Assembly (NCBI GenBank): GCA_023231005.1
Contig: JALNWG010000007.1
Coordinates: forward strand, 1-64,000
Reading direction: 5' to 3'
Source of the DNA: Bacteroidales bacterium
GTDB taxonomy: Bacteria > Bacteroidota > Bacteroidia > Bacteroidales > FEN-979
Length of the DNA: 64,000 nt
This document shows, piece after piece, positions 16,412 to 24,575 of the stretch. Position 1 is the first letter of the stretch; each line of letters begins with the position of its first letter. A program made the translations under genes and the position numbers. Below the pieces are notes generated by a model. The model saw only the letters and a list, made by a program, of their open reading frames with translations. It was not told where the DNA came from and made no database searches.

Positions 16412-18349
16412 ATGGCTGAATTAAATTCAAAGATTCCATCAGGTCCGTTACATAACAAATGGTCACATTATAAAGATCACCAGAATCTGGTGAATCCAAA
16501 CAACAAGCGCAAGCTTGATGTGATCATTGTAGGAACCGGATTGGCAGGCGCATCGGCCGCTGCTTCTCTGGGGGAGATGGGTTTTAATGTAAAGATTTTT
16601 TGTTATCAGGATAGTCCCCGCCGTGCTCATAGTATTGCAGCTCAGGGGGGAATCAATGCAGCTAAAAATTATCCCAACGACGGAGACAGTATTTACCGTC
16701 TTTTTTATGATACGATCAAGGGAGGAGATTATCGGGCGCGTGAAGCCAATGTATATCGTTTGGCCGAAGTCAGTAATGCGATTATTGATCAGTGCGTAGC
16801 CCAGGGAGTACCTTTTGCCCGGGAATATGGCGGATCGCTGGAAAACCGCTCTTTTGGTGGAGCTCAGGTTTCGCGAACTTTTTTTGCCCGGGGACAAACC
16901 GGTCAGCAGTTGCTTTTGGGAGCTTATGGTGCCCTGAGCCGACAGATCAAATTAGGGACTGTGAAACTGTTCAACCGTCATGAGATGATGGATGTGGTGA
17001 TTGTAGACGGAAAAGCCCGGGGAATTATAGCCCGTGATCTGATCTCCGGAAAGCTGGAACGCCATTTTGGTCATGCCGTAGTTATTGCCACCGGCGGGTA
17101 TGGGAATGTTTTTTATCTCTCGACCAATGCCATGGGATCAAATGGAAGCGCTATCTGGCAAATATTTAAAAAGGGCGCTTATTTTGCCAACCCTTGTTTT
17201 ACACAGATCCACCCTACCTGCATTCCAGTTCATGGCGACTATCAATCAAAACTCACCCTGATGAGTGAAAGTTTGCGTAATGATGGCCGCATCTGGGTTC
17301 CTAAAAAGAAAGAAGATGCTGAAGCACACCGTCAGGGAAAGTTGAAAGCCAATGATATTCCGGAAGAAGACCGCGATTATTACCTTGAACGCCGTTACCC
17401 TGCTTTTGGGAACCTCGTACCTCGTGATGTAGCTTCCCGTGCTGCAAAAGAGCGTTGTGATGCCGGTTTTGGAGTAGGTCCTACCGGGCTCGCGGTATTC
17501 CTTGATTTCAAGGAGTCGATTGGCCGGTTAGGGAAACATGTCATTGAGGAGCGATATGGTAACCTCTTCCAAATGTATGAAAAAATTGTTGATGAGAACC
17601 CTTATGAAAATCCAATGATGATCTATCCTGCCGTTCATTATACGATGGGCGGTACCTGGGTTGATTATGAGCTAATGACAACAGTAACTGGTCTGTTTGC
17701 CGCCGGAGAGGCCAACTTCAGTGACCATGGGGCCAATCGTTTGGGCGCTTCTGCCTTGATGCAGGGGTTGGCTGATGGCTATTTCGTTCTTCCTTATACC
17801 CTGCAGAATTATCTCTCTGGAGAAATCAAAGTCCCTCGAATGTCAACCGATAAAACCGAATTTGAGGAAGCTGAAAAGAAAGTTCAGGAACGCCTCGAAA
17901 AACTTCTGTCGATCAAGGGATCGAAATCGGTAGACCATTTTCATAAGGAATTGGGAAAGATCATGTGGGAAAATGTCGGAATGGGTCGTACGGAAACCAG
18001 TTTAAAAAATGCGATTGAATTGATCCGGAAATTGCGGGCTGCCTTCTGGAGAGAAGTAAAAATTCCAGGCTCGATGAATGAATTGAATATTGAATTGGAA
18101 AAAGCCAACCGGGTTGCCGACTTTATGGAATTGGGTGAATTGCTGGCTTATGATGCCCTGAACCGAAACGAGAGTTGTGGAGGACATTTCCGTGAAGAAT
18201 ACCAAACGGACGAAGGAGAATGTCGACGAAACGATGAGGCATTTAAATATGTTGCTGCCTGGGAATACAAAGGCGAAGGAGAATTTGTTTTACATAAAGA
18301 ACCATTGGTATACGAGGAAATCGAAGTCAAGCAGCGGGTGTACAAATAA
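16412..18349 (+). CDS. sdhA: Succinate dehydrogenase/fumarate reductase flavoprotein subunit
   Basis: The 645-residue subunit holds covalent FAD and the dicarboxylate site. The dinucleotide fold is DVIIVGTGLAGASAAA. The flavinylation block is RRAHSIAAQGGINAAKN, with His as the FAD anchor. Substrate-site blocks include HPTCIPVHGDYQ, RDVASRAAKERCDAG and HYTMGGTWVDYE, and GEANFSDHGANRLGASALMQG. I start at ATG 16412, six nt after sdhC; the longer frame from a TTG at 16358 overlaps sdhC. It is separated from sdhB by an 89-nt spacer containing a 7-nt tandem repeat. Confidence 0.95.
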   Translation: MAELNSKIPSGPLHNKWSHYKDHQNLVNPNNKRKLDVIIVGTGLAGASAAASLGEMGFNVKIFCYQDSPRRAHSIAAQGGINAAKNYPNDGDSIYRLFYDTIKGGDYRAREANVYRLAEVSNAIIDQCVAQGVPFAREYGGSLENRSFGGAQVSRTFFARGQTGQQLLLGAYGALSRQIKLGTVKLFNRHEMMDVVIVDGKARGIIARDLISGKLERHFGHAVVIATGGYGNVFYLSTNAMGSNGSAIWQIFKKGAYFANPCFTQIHPTCIPVHGDYQSKLTLMSESLRNDGRIWVPKKKEDAEAHRQGKLKANDIPEEDRDYYLERRYPAFGNLVPRDVASRAAKERCDAGFGVGPTGLAVFLDFKESIGRLGKHVIEERYGNLFQMYEKIVDENPYENPMMIYPAVHYTMGGTWVDYELMTTVTGLFAAGEANFSDHGANRLGASALMQGLADGYFVLPYTLQNYLSGEIKVPRMSTDKTEFEEAEKKVQERLEKLLSIKGSKSVDHFHKELGKIMWENVGMGRTETSLKNAIELIRKLRAAFWREVKIPGSMNELNIELEKANRVADFMELGELLAYDALNRNESCGGHFREEYQTDEGECRRNDEAFKYVAAWEYKGEGEFVLHKEPLVYEEIEVKQRVYK

Positions 18350-18410
18350 TTAAGAATTAGGAATTAAGAATTAGGAATTAAAAATTAAGAATTAAAAATT
18401 AAGAATTAGG
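18348..18410 (+). repeat. Nine-unit 7-nt tandem repeat in the sdhA-sdhB spacer
   Basis: Nine heptamers run without a break from the sdhA stop codon: AATTAAG (four), AATTAGG (three) and AATTAAA (two). The units differ only at positions 6 and 7. The tract fills most of the 89-nt spacer and ends 28 nt before the sdhB ATG. Confidence 0.85.
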
Positions 18411-18438
18411 ATTGATGGTTTGCAAATAAATTGCGCGT

Positions 18439-19179
18439 ATGAAATTGATATTAAAAATCTGGAGACAAAAAAATGCCAAGTCACAGGGAAAATTTGTGAT
18501 TTATTCCCTGGATAATATTTCCCCGAATTGCTCTTTTTTAGAGATGCTTGATATTTTAAATGAAGAATTGATCCAGAAAGATGAAGATCCGGTTGTGTTT
18601 GATCATGACTGCCGGGAAGGAATTTGCGGGATGTGCAGTCTTTACATCAATGGCCACCCTCATGGACCCGATGACGCAGTAACCGCATGTCAGCTTCATA
18701 TGCGAAAATTTAAAGATGGCGATACGATTGTGATTGAACCATGGCGTGCCAAACCATTCCCTGTGATCAAAGATCTGATGGTTGACCGGTCGGCTTTCGA
18801 CAAGATCATTCAGGAAGGGGGATATATCTCCGTAAATACTGGAGGGGCTGCTGAAGCCAATAATATTCTGATAAGCAAAGAAGCATCTGAATTAGCCATG
18901 GATGCTGCAGCCTGTATTGGATGCGGAGCCTGTGTTGCTGCCTGCAAAAATGCTTCAGCCATGTTGTTTGTATCGGCCAAGGTGTCGCAGTTTGCACTGT
19001 TGCCACAGGGAAAAATTGAAGCCAAACAACGGGTGAAGAAAATGGTCAAGATGATGGACAAACTGGGTTTTGGAAACTGCACCAACACCTATGCCTGTGA
19101 AGCTGAATGTCCGAAATTGATCTCACGCTCCAACATCGCCCGGATGAACCGGGAGTTTATGTGTGCAAAAATTATTTAA
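18439..19179 (+). CDS. sdhB: Succinate dehydrogenase/fumarate reductase iron-sulfur subunit
   Basis: The subunit carries three iron-sulfur clusters that wire FAD to the quinone site. The [2Fe-2S] ligands lie in DHDCREGICGMCSLYING with the fourth Cys in VTACQLHM. The C-terminal ferredoxin part has CIGCGACVAACKNAS and NCTNTYACEAECPK for the [4Fe-4S] and [3Fe-4S] clusters. At 246 residues it has the usual length. It is the last gene of the complex. Confidence 0.95.
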   Translation: MKLILKIWRQKNAKSQGKFVIYSLDNISPNCSFLEMLDILNEELIQKDEDPVVFDHDCREGICGMCSLYINGHPHGPDDAVTACQLHMRKFKDGDTIVIEPWRAKPFPVIKDLMVDRSAFDKIIQEGGYISVNTGGAAEANNILISKEASELAMDAAACIGCGACVAACKNASAMLFVSAKVSQFALLPQGKIEAKQRVKKMVKMMDKLGFGNCTNTYACEAECPKLISRSNIARMNREFMCAKII

Positions 19180-19395
19180 AAAAAAACGTCTCTTCCGTAT
19201 TACCTTTTCATTGTAAACCGGATTAAGCCAATAAAAAACCATGGCTTTAATGATCCGTCGTTTCAAACCTGTTGAAATCATTTCAGAGATTACATTTTTG
19301 GGAAAGGGAAAAAAGAGTCTTTCATATCCTGTAAAATCCATTATCTTGGTCCCCATTCCGAAAACATTTTTAATTGAATGTCCTAAAATGCCCAT
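19123..19395 (-). CDS. Possible small protein of unknown function, convergent with sdhB
   Basis: The only candidate gene in the 314-nt stretch between sdhB and holB. The frame encodes 90 residues from ATG 19395, rich in Phe, Lys and Arg, starting MGILGHSIKNVFGMG and with the stretch MVFYWLNPVYNEK. Its last 19 codons run into sdhB. A run of nine A (minus-strand T) near 19180 would, with one base change in length, give a stop at once and a protein of about 73 residues. No family is recognised. Against it: no promoter box or ribosome site, and the spacer is short. Confidence 0.3.
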   Translation of the reverse strand: MGILGHSIKNVFGMGTKIMDFTGYERLFFPFPKNVISEMISTGLKRRIIKAMVFYWLNPVYNEKVIRKRRFFLNNFCTHKLPVHPGDVGA

Positions 19396-19428
19396 CTTGC
19401 AAATTTTCTGGCAATAACTTCTGTTCCA

Positions 19429-19459
19429 TTGTCTGAATCAGGAAAATCGGCTAAATTTG
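19429..19459 (+). promoter_or_regulatory. Promoter for the holB operon
   Basis: TTG at 19429-19431 and TAAATTTG at 19452-19459 are 20 nt apart, an exact fit to the Bacteroidota consensus. The expected start site is about 28-30 nt before the holB ATG. Confidence 0.75.
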
Positions 19460-19493
19460 CATTTAATGTGGAGATATTTTTTAAGCCAACATT

Positions 19494-20546
19494 ATGCGGT
19501 TTAGTGAAATTCAGGGGCAAGAAGAAATTAAGCGGAAACTGGTACAAACTGTTTTGGACCAACGGGTAAGTCATGCTCAACTTTTCTTTGGTCCCGAGGG
19601 ATGTGATAAACTGGCCCTTGCGATTGCTTATGCCCAGTATATCAATTGTACGAACAAATCAGATCAACGTGATTCCTGCGGTATTTGTCCCTCCTGTCAG
19701 AAATATCAGAAGCTGATCCACCCCGATCTTCATTTTGTTTTTCCGGTAGCTACCACCAAACGGGTTAAAACCAAACCGCAGAGTAAACATTTTATCGAAG
19801 AGTGGCGGAAGTTTCTGTTGGGAAATAAATACCAGGTAGGGCTTCAAGGCTGGTATGAAGCCATCGAAATTGAGAACAAGCAGGGAATCATAAACGCGGA
19901 GGATTGTAACGAAATCATTACAACCTTGAGTTATAAAAGCTACGAAGCCGATTATAAGGTGATGATTCTTTGGATGGTTGAAAAGCTATATTACGCAGCA
20001 GCCCCGAAAATTCTTAAAATTCTTGAAGAACCTCCTGAGAAAACGCTATTCCTGTTGATTTCTGAAAATCCGGAGCAGATCATTAAAACCATTTTATCAC
20101 GTACTTTGCTTGTAAAAGTTCCTTCAACCCGGCTGGGGCAGCCTGCCCGATTGGAAGAGGAAGCGGTCTATTTTGAACCTTTCCGGCAATGGATGAGGAC
20201 TTGTTACAGCGGGAAAATCGTGGATCTGATCAGCTTTTCAACAGAAATTGCCCGAACGGGAAGAGAACGCCAAAAAGGGTTTTTAAACTATGGCTTAAAG
20301 ATGGTCGGATGGTGTACCTCTTTCAATTTTCTTCATCGCATACCACAGGGAATTGATGGAGAGGAACTAAAATTTATCCAGGATTTTTCTCCTTTTATTA
20401 AAGTTGAAAAACTGCCTGAGTTCAATGAGGTATTGAATACCGCTATTTTTCATATTGAACGTAATGCTCACGGACCAACATTATTCCTGGATTTGTCCTT
20501 GAAAATAGTTCAGCTCTTTAAGCCGAATTTTTTACCTTTGCAGTGA
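19494..20546 (+). CDS. holB: DNA polymerase III delta-prime subunit
   Basis: This clamp-loader subunit helps load the sliding clamp. The 350-residue protein starts with the RFC-box-like MRFSEIQGQEEIKRKLVQTV. It has a degenerate P-loop (FFGPEGCDKLALA), as usual for delta-prime, which does not hydrolyse ATP. A zinc module is visible in CTNKSDQRDSCGICPSCQKY. AAPKILKILEEPPEKTLFLL and the SRTLLVKV strand (sensor region) confirm the family. It starts a run with the RicT-like gene, gldH and the PBP gene. Confidence 0.88.
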   Translation: MRFSEIQGQEEIKRKLVQTVLDQRVSHAQLFFGPEGCDKLALAIAYAQYINCTNKSDQRDSCGICPSCQKYQKLIHPDLHFVFPVATTKRVKTKPQSKHFIEEWRKFLLGNKYQVGLQGWYEAIEIENKQGIINAEDCNEIITTLSYKSYEADYKVMILWMVEKLYYAAAPKILKILEEPPEKTLFLLISENPEQIIKTILSRTLLVKVPSTRLGQPARLEEEAVYFEPFRQWMRTCYSGKIVDLISFSTEIARTGRERQKGFLNYGLKMVGWCTSFNFLHRIPQGIDGEELKFIQDFSPFIKVEKLPEFNEVLNTAIFHIERNAHGPTLFLDLSLKIVQLFKPNFLPLQ

Positions 20547-20557
20547 TTTTGAAGGAT

Positions 20558-21748
20558 ATGGAAACGGAAGATAATTCATTTGTAAATCAGCCATCAGCAG
20601 AACCGGAAGAAGTAATTCAAGAGGATCAGGATATATTTGAGCACAGAGGTGTTCGAAAACCCGAAAATCCCTTTTTAAGCCGCGGATGTTGCCAGGCCCC
20701 CAAATTATATCATAAGAATGAGACGGTTTTTCAACATCAATGCAGCAAGTTTGATTCTTTTGATTGGATGAAAGATATTCCCGGAACCATTGGGGTGCCG
20801 GTTACCGATATTGTTGAAGTTCGGTTTAAAAACAGCCGTAAAGATCATTACCGTATGCCCCCGGAAATGACCTTAGAGGTGGGTGATATTGTAGCTGTTG
20901 AAGCATCTCCGGGACATGATATCGGGATTGTAAGCATGGTGGGGGAAATGGTTCGTTTTCAGTTACGAAAAAGGATCGTTCCATCCGGTGCTGACGATTT
21001 AAAAAAAGTCTACAGGAAAGCAAGGTTAACTGATATTGAGAAATGGATAATGGCTGTAGAAACGGAAACCGCCACCATGTTCCGTTCCAGGACCATTGCC
21101 GACAGCCTGGGGTTACAGATGAAGATCAACGATGTGGAATATCAGGGTGACAATACAAAGGCAATTTTTTATTATACCGCTGATGACCGTGTTGATTTTC
21201 GGGAGTTGATCAAACTACTGGCAGAAGAATTCAAAATACGGATTGAAATGCGGCAAATTGGGGCCAGGCAGGAGGCCAGTCGTTTGGGTGGTATCGGATC
21301 CTGTGGCCGTGAATTATGCTGTTCCACCTGGATGGGAGATTTTAAATCGGTAACAACCAATGCTGCCCGGGTCCAGCAACTATCATTGAATCCGCAAAAA
21401 CTTGCCGGTCAGTGTGGAAAATTAAAATGTTGTTTGAATTACGAGTACGAAACTTATGTTGATGCTCTGAAAGATCTTCCAAATACGGAAACCCGGCTAA
21501 AAACAAAAAAAGGGGAAGCCGTACATCAGAAAACCGACATCTTTCAAAAACTGATGTGGTATTCCTATTTGAGTGATATGGGTAATTTGATGGCTATTCC
21601 GGTTGAAAATGTGAAACATATTCAGGCAGAGAATAACAAGGGAAACCTTCCGGAAAAACTGGAAGATTTCTGTCAGATCACAGAGAAAAAATCGGAATTT
21701 GAAAGTGGTGCCGGACAAGATGACCTTACCCGGTTTGACCATTTATAG
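20558..21748 (+). CDS. PSP1-domain protein, RicT/YaaT-like
   Basis: The 396-residue protein contains a PSP1 C-terminal domain (about residues 85-300) with the signature GGIGSCGRELCCSTWMGDF and CGKLKCCLNYEYETY. In Bacillus RicT (YaaT), this family forms a complex with RicA and RicF that carries iron-sulfur clusters and affects RNase Y, biofilm and sporulation. In Bacteroidota its role is not established. I use ATG 20558; an in-frame GTG at 20543 would overlap holB by 4 nt. The adjacency to holB is like that in Firmicutes, where yaaT follows holB. Confidence 0.85.
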   Translation: METEDNSFVNQPSAEPEEVIQEDQDIFEHRGVRKPENPFLSRGCCQAPKLYHKNETVFQHQCSKFDSFDWMKDIPGTIGVPVTDIVEVRFKNSRKDHYRMPPEMTLEVGDIVAVEASPGHDIGIVSMVGEMVRFQLRKRIVPSGADDLKKVYRKARLTDIEKWIMAVETETATMFRSRTIADSLGLQMKINDVEYQGDNTKAIFYYTADDRVDFRELIKLLAEEFKIRIEMRQIGARQEASRLGGIGSCGRELCCSTWMGDFKSVTTNAARVQQLSLNPQKLAGQCGKLKCCLNYEYETYVDALKDLPNTETRLKTKKGEAVHQKTDIFQKLMWYSYLSDMGNLMAIPVENVKHIQAENNKGNLPEKLEDFCQITEKKSEFESGAGQDDLTRFDHL

Positions 21749-21776
21749 AGTAATTTCACCTATTTATCTAAATAGC

Positions 21777-22253
21777 ATGCGAATTTTCAAGGAAAAAAAA
21801 TCCATTATGCTGATGCTGGCACTTTTGGTCGTCCTTGTTTCGTGTGATCCAAATCGTGTTTTTGAAGAGAATAAAATATTGGAAAATGGGTTATGGAATG
21901 TTAAAGATCCCCTTCAATTTAAAGTGCCCATCCAGGATATTCTGACCCGGTACAACATCTATTTCAATGTAAGGAATGCTCCTGAATATCCATATAGTAA
22001 TCTTTTTCTTTTTTTAACTACCCGTTTGCCTGATGGTCGTACTAGCCGTGATACCATCGAGTTAACCCTTGCCGATTATGATGGCAGATGGTTGGGATCC
22101 GGCATGGGCAGCACGAAATACAGCCGGTTTCTTTTTGAAAAAGGAATTCAATTCAAACAAAAGGGAAATTACCTGTTTACCATTGAACAAGCCATGCGGG
22201 TTAATAAATTATCCGGAATCCGTGATTTCGGATTACGTTTAGAAAAAGAATGA
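21777..22253 (+). CDS. gldH: Gliding motility lipoprotein GldH
   Basis: The 158-residue protein has a signal peptide with the lipobox LVVLVSC, so it is lipidated at Cys23. It then shows the GldH pattern: CDPNRVFEENKILENGLW, a PVQDILTRYNIYFNVRN-type strand pair and LRLEKE at the end. GldH is needed for gliding in Flavobacterium; homologues are also kept in many non-gliding relatives. The frame extends upstream into the RicT-like gene, but ATG 21777 places the signal peptide at the N terminus. Its stop overlaps the next ATG (ATGA). Confidence 0.85.
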   Translation: MRIFKEKKSIMLMLALLVVLVSCDPNRVFEENKILENGLWNVKDPLQFKVPIQDILTRYNIYFNVRNAPEYPYSNLFLFLTTRLPDGRTSRDTIELTLADYDGRWLGSGMGSTKYSRFLFEKGIQFKQKGNYLFTIEQAMRVNKLSGIRDFGLRLEKE

Positions 22254-24568
22254 GTTATTCAGTTTCACATATCCCTATTCTGAACAATATGCCACAACGG
22301 CCATCCAAAGATCAGGATTATAGAAAATATTTGAAAGGATTCTGGGTTTCTTATGCCATTTTTATCCTTCTCATCGCCCTATTTTTTATTGCAGTAACTT
22401 ACGGAGTGTTCGGAAAAATGCCCTCTTTTGAGGAGCTGGAAAATCCAAAAAGTAATCTTGCCACCGAAGTCATTTCTGCCGATGGGAAATTATTGGGAAA
22501 ATATTACATCGAAAACCGCTCCAACACCCAATATCAGGAACTCTCGCCCAATGTCATCAACGCTTTGATTGCCACGGAAGATGCTCGTTTTGAAAAACAC
22601 TCCGGGGTCGATATGATTGCTATTTTCCGTGTCTTTTGGGGAATGACTACTGGAACTTCCAAAGGTGGCGGGTCAACCATAACCCAACAGTTGGCAAAAA
22701 ATCTCTTTCCCAGAAAACAAGATCGCTCTTTTTTAGAAACGGTCATGATTAAGTTCAAAGAATGGATCACTGCTATAAAATTGGAACGAAACTATTCAAA
22801 AGATGAGATTCTGGCCATGTACTTGAACACTGTGGATTTTGGAAGCCAATCATACGGAATAAAATCAGCAGCCAGAACCTATTTCGGAAAGGAACCCGAT
22901 CAACTTAAAGTGGAAGAAGCAGCCGTGTTGATCGGAACACTCAAGGCCCCTACCTGGTTCAGCCCTGTACGTAATCCTGAAAGGGCTTTCGAGCGAAGGA
23001 ATGTCGTATTAAACCAGATGAGAAAATATGATTACATCTCACAGTCGGAATTCGATTCCATAAAAAATCTTCCCATCGATATGGCCAATTATCGGATCCA
23101 GGATCATACTTCCGGTATTGCCACCTATTTTAGAGAATATCTGCGGATGGTGTTAGCCGACTGGTGCGCACAAAATCCAAAGGAAGACGGAACTCCTTAC
23201 AATCTGTATCGGGATGGTTTAAAAGTGTATACCACAATCAATTATAAAATGCAGGAGTATGCCGAACAAGCTATGCTTCAATATCTTGGTAAAGAGCTTC
23301 AACCTGCGTTCTTCAAACATTGGAAAGGAGTTCCCAACGCTCCCTTTGTTTTCGAAAAAGATGTGGAGAAAAAGGAGACGGAAAACCTGATGCTATCGGC
23401 TATGCGCAGATCCGATCGCTATTCTAACCTTAAAACCGAAGGTTACTCCGATGGCGATATTTTAAAAAACTTCCAGATCCCTGTTAAAATGAAAGTTTTT
23501 TCTTACCGGGGAGAAATCGATACGGTAATGTCACCGATGGATTCCATCCGGTATTATAAATTCTTTTTGCAATCTGGTTTGATGTCGATGGATCCCCATA
23601 CCGGATATGTAAGAGCCTATGTAGGGGGTATTGATTACCGGTTTTTTCAGTATGACCATGTAAAACTCAGTAAACGTCAGGTCGGTTCTACCTTTAAACC
23701 ATTTCTATATACCCTTGCCATGCAGGAGGGGGAATCCCCCTGTTCACAATATCCCAATGTTCAACCGGTTATTGAATTGGGCAACGGACAAGTTTGGGCT
23801 CCTGAGAATTCCGATAATGAGCGTCGTGGACAAATGGTCACACTGAAATGGGCCCTGGCTAATTCAAACAACTGGGTATCCGGTCAGTTGATTCGTAAAT
23901 ATTCGCCGAAAGCCGTGGTTGCTTTAGCCCATAAAATGGGCGTTACCAGCGATATTCCGGCAGTTTATTCCATTGCTCTCGGGTCCTGTGATATCAGTTT
24001 ATTTGAAATGGTTGGTGCCATGAGTGTGTTCCCAAATAAAGGAGTTTTTGTTGACCCATTGTTTATCACACGGATTGAAGACAAGAACGGAAATGTGCTG
24101 CAGACCTTTACGTCCAAATCGCATGAGGTCATCAGCGAAGAAACGGCATATCTGATGATTCAGCTAATGAAAGGTGTGGTTGAAGTGGGAACTGGTGTCC
24201 GGTTGCGATATAAATATGGATTCGATAATCCCATTGCCGGAAAAACAGGCACTTCCCAAAATCAAAGCGATGGCTGGTTTATGGGAATCACTCCCGATCT
24301 GGTTACCGGAGTATGGGTGGGTTGTGAAGACCGTGCCGCCCATTTCCGATCCATCACCCTTGGCCAGGGTGCCAATATGGCATTGCCAATATGGGCGCTA
24401 TATATGCAAAGGGTATATGGGGATGCAGGGTTGCGGATCACTAAGCGTGAATTTGACAAGCCATCCAAACCTCTTGATGTCGATCTCGATTGCAGCGGCG
24501 ATGCAAGCCCCCCTGCAAATGTAAAAACCAAGAAAAAGAAACAGGTGATTGATCCGGACGAATTTTAA
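22250..24568 (+). CDS. mrcA: Class A penicillin-binding protein (PBP1A-type)
   Basis: This bifunctional enzyme polymerises glycan strands and crosslinks peptidoglycan. The 772-residue protein has a cytoplasmic lead, one membrane helix near residues 35-55, then a GT51 domain with ATEDARFEKHSGVD and GGSTITQQLAKNLFPR. The transpeptidase domain has Ser480 in STFK, Ser539-Asn-Asn as the SxN motif, and KTG at 665-667. The Lys-rich tail ends KTKKKKQVIDPDEF. It overlaps gldH by 4 nt and may be co-transcribed from the holB promoter. Confidence 0.94.
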   Translation: MSYSVSHIPILNNMPQRPSKDQDYRKYLKGFWVSYAIFILLIALFFIAVTYGVFGKMPSFEELENPKSNLATEVISADGKLLGKYYIENRSNTQYQELSPNVINALIATEDARFEKHSGVDMIAIFRVFWGMTTGTSKGGGSTITQQLAKNLFPRKQDRSFLETVMIKFKEWITAIKLERNYSKDEILAMYLNTVDFGSQSYGIKSAARTYFGKEPDQLKVEEAAVLIGTLKAPTWFSPVRNPERAFERRNVVLNQMRKYDYISQSEFDSIKNLPIDMANYRIQDHTSGIATYFREYLRMVLADWCAQNPKEDGTPYNLYRDGLKVYTTINYKMQEYAEQAMLQYLGKELQPAFFKHWKGVPNAPFVFEKDVEKKETENLMLSAMRRSDRYSNLKTEGYSDGDILKNFQIPVKMKVFSYRGEIDTVMSPMDSIRYYKFFLQSGLMSMDPHTGYVRAYVGGIDYRFFQYDHVKLSKRQVGSTFKPFLYTLAMQEGESPCSQYPNVQPVIELGNGQVWAPENSDNERRGQMVTLKWALANSNNWVSGQLIRKYSPKAVVALAHKMGVTSDIPAVYSIALGSCDISLFEMVGAMSVFPNKGVFVDPLFITRIEDKNGNVLQTFTSKSHEVISEETAYLMIQLMKGVVEVGTGVRLRYKYGFDNPIAGKTGTSQNQSDGWFMGITPDLVTGVWVGCEDRAAHFRSITLGQGANMALPIWALYMQRVYGDAGLRITKREFDKPSKPLDVDLDCSGDASPPANVKTKKKKQVIDPDEF

Positions 24569-24575
24569 TCCAAGG

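Noticed and set aside
18348..18410. CRISPR array in the sdhA-sdhB spacer
   Set aside because: The units are only 7 nt, directly adjacent, without spacers, and no cas genes are near.
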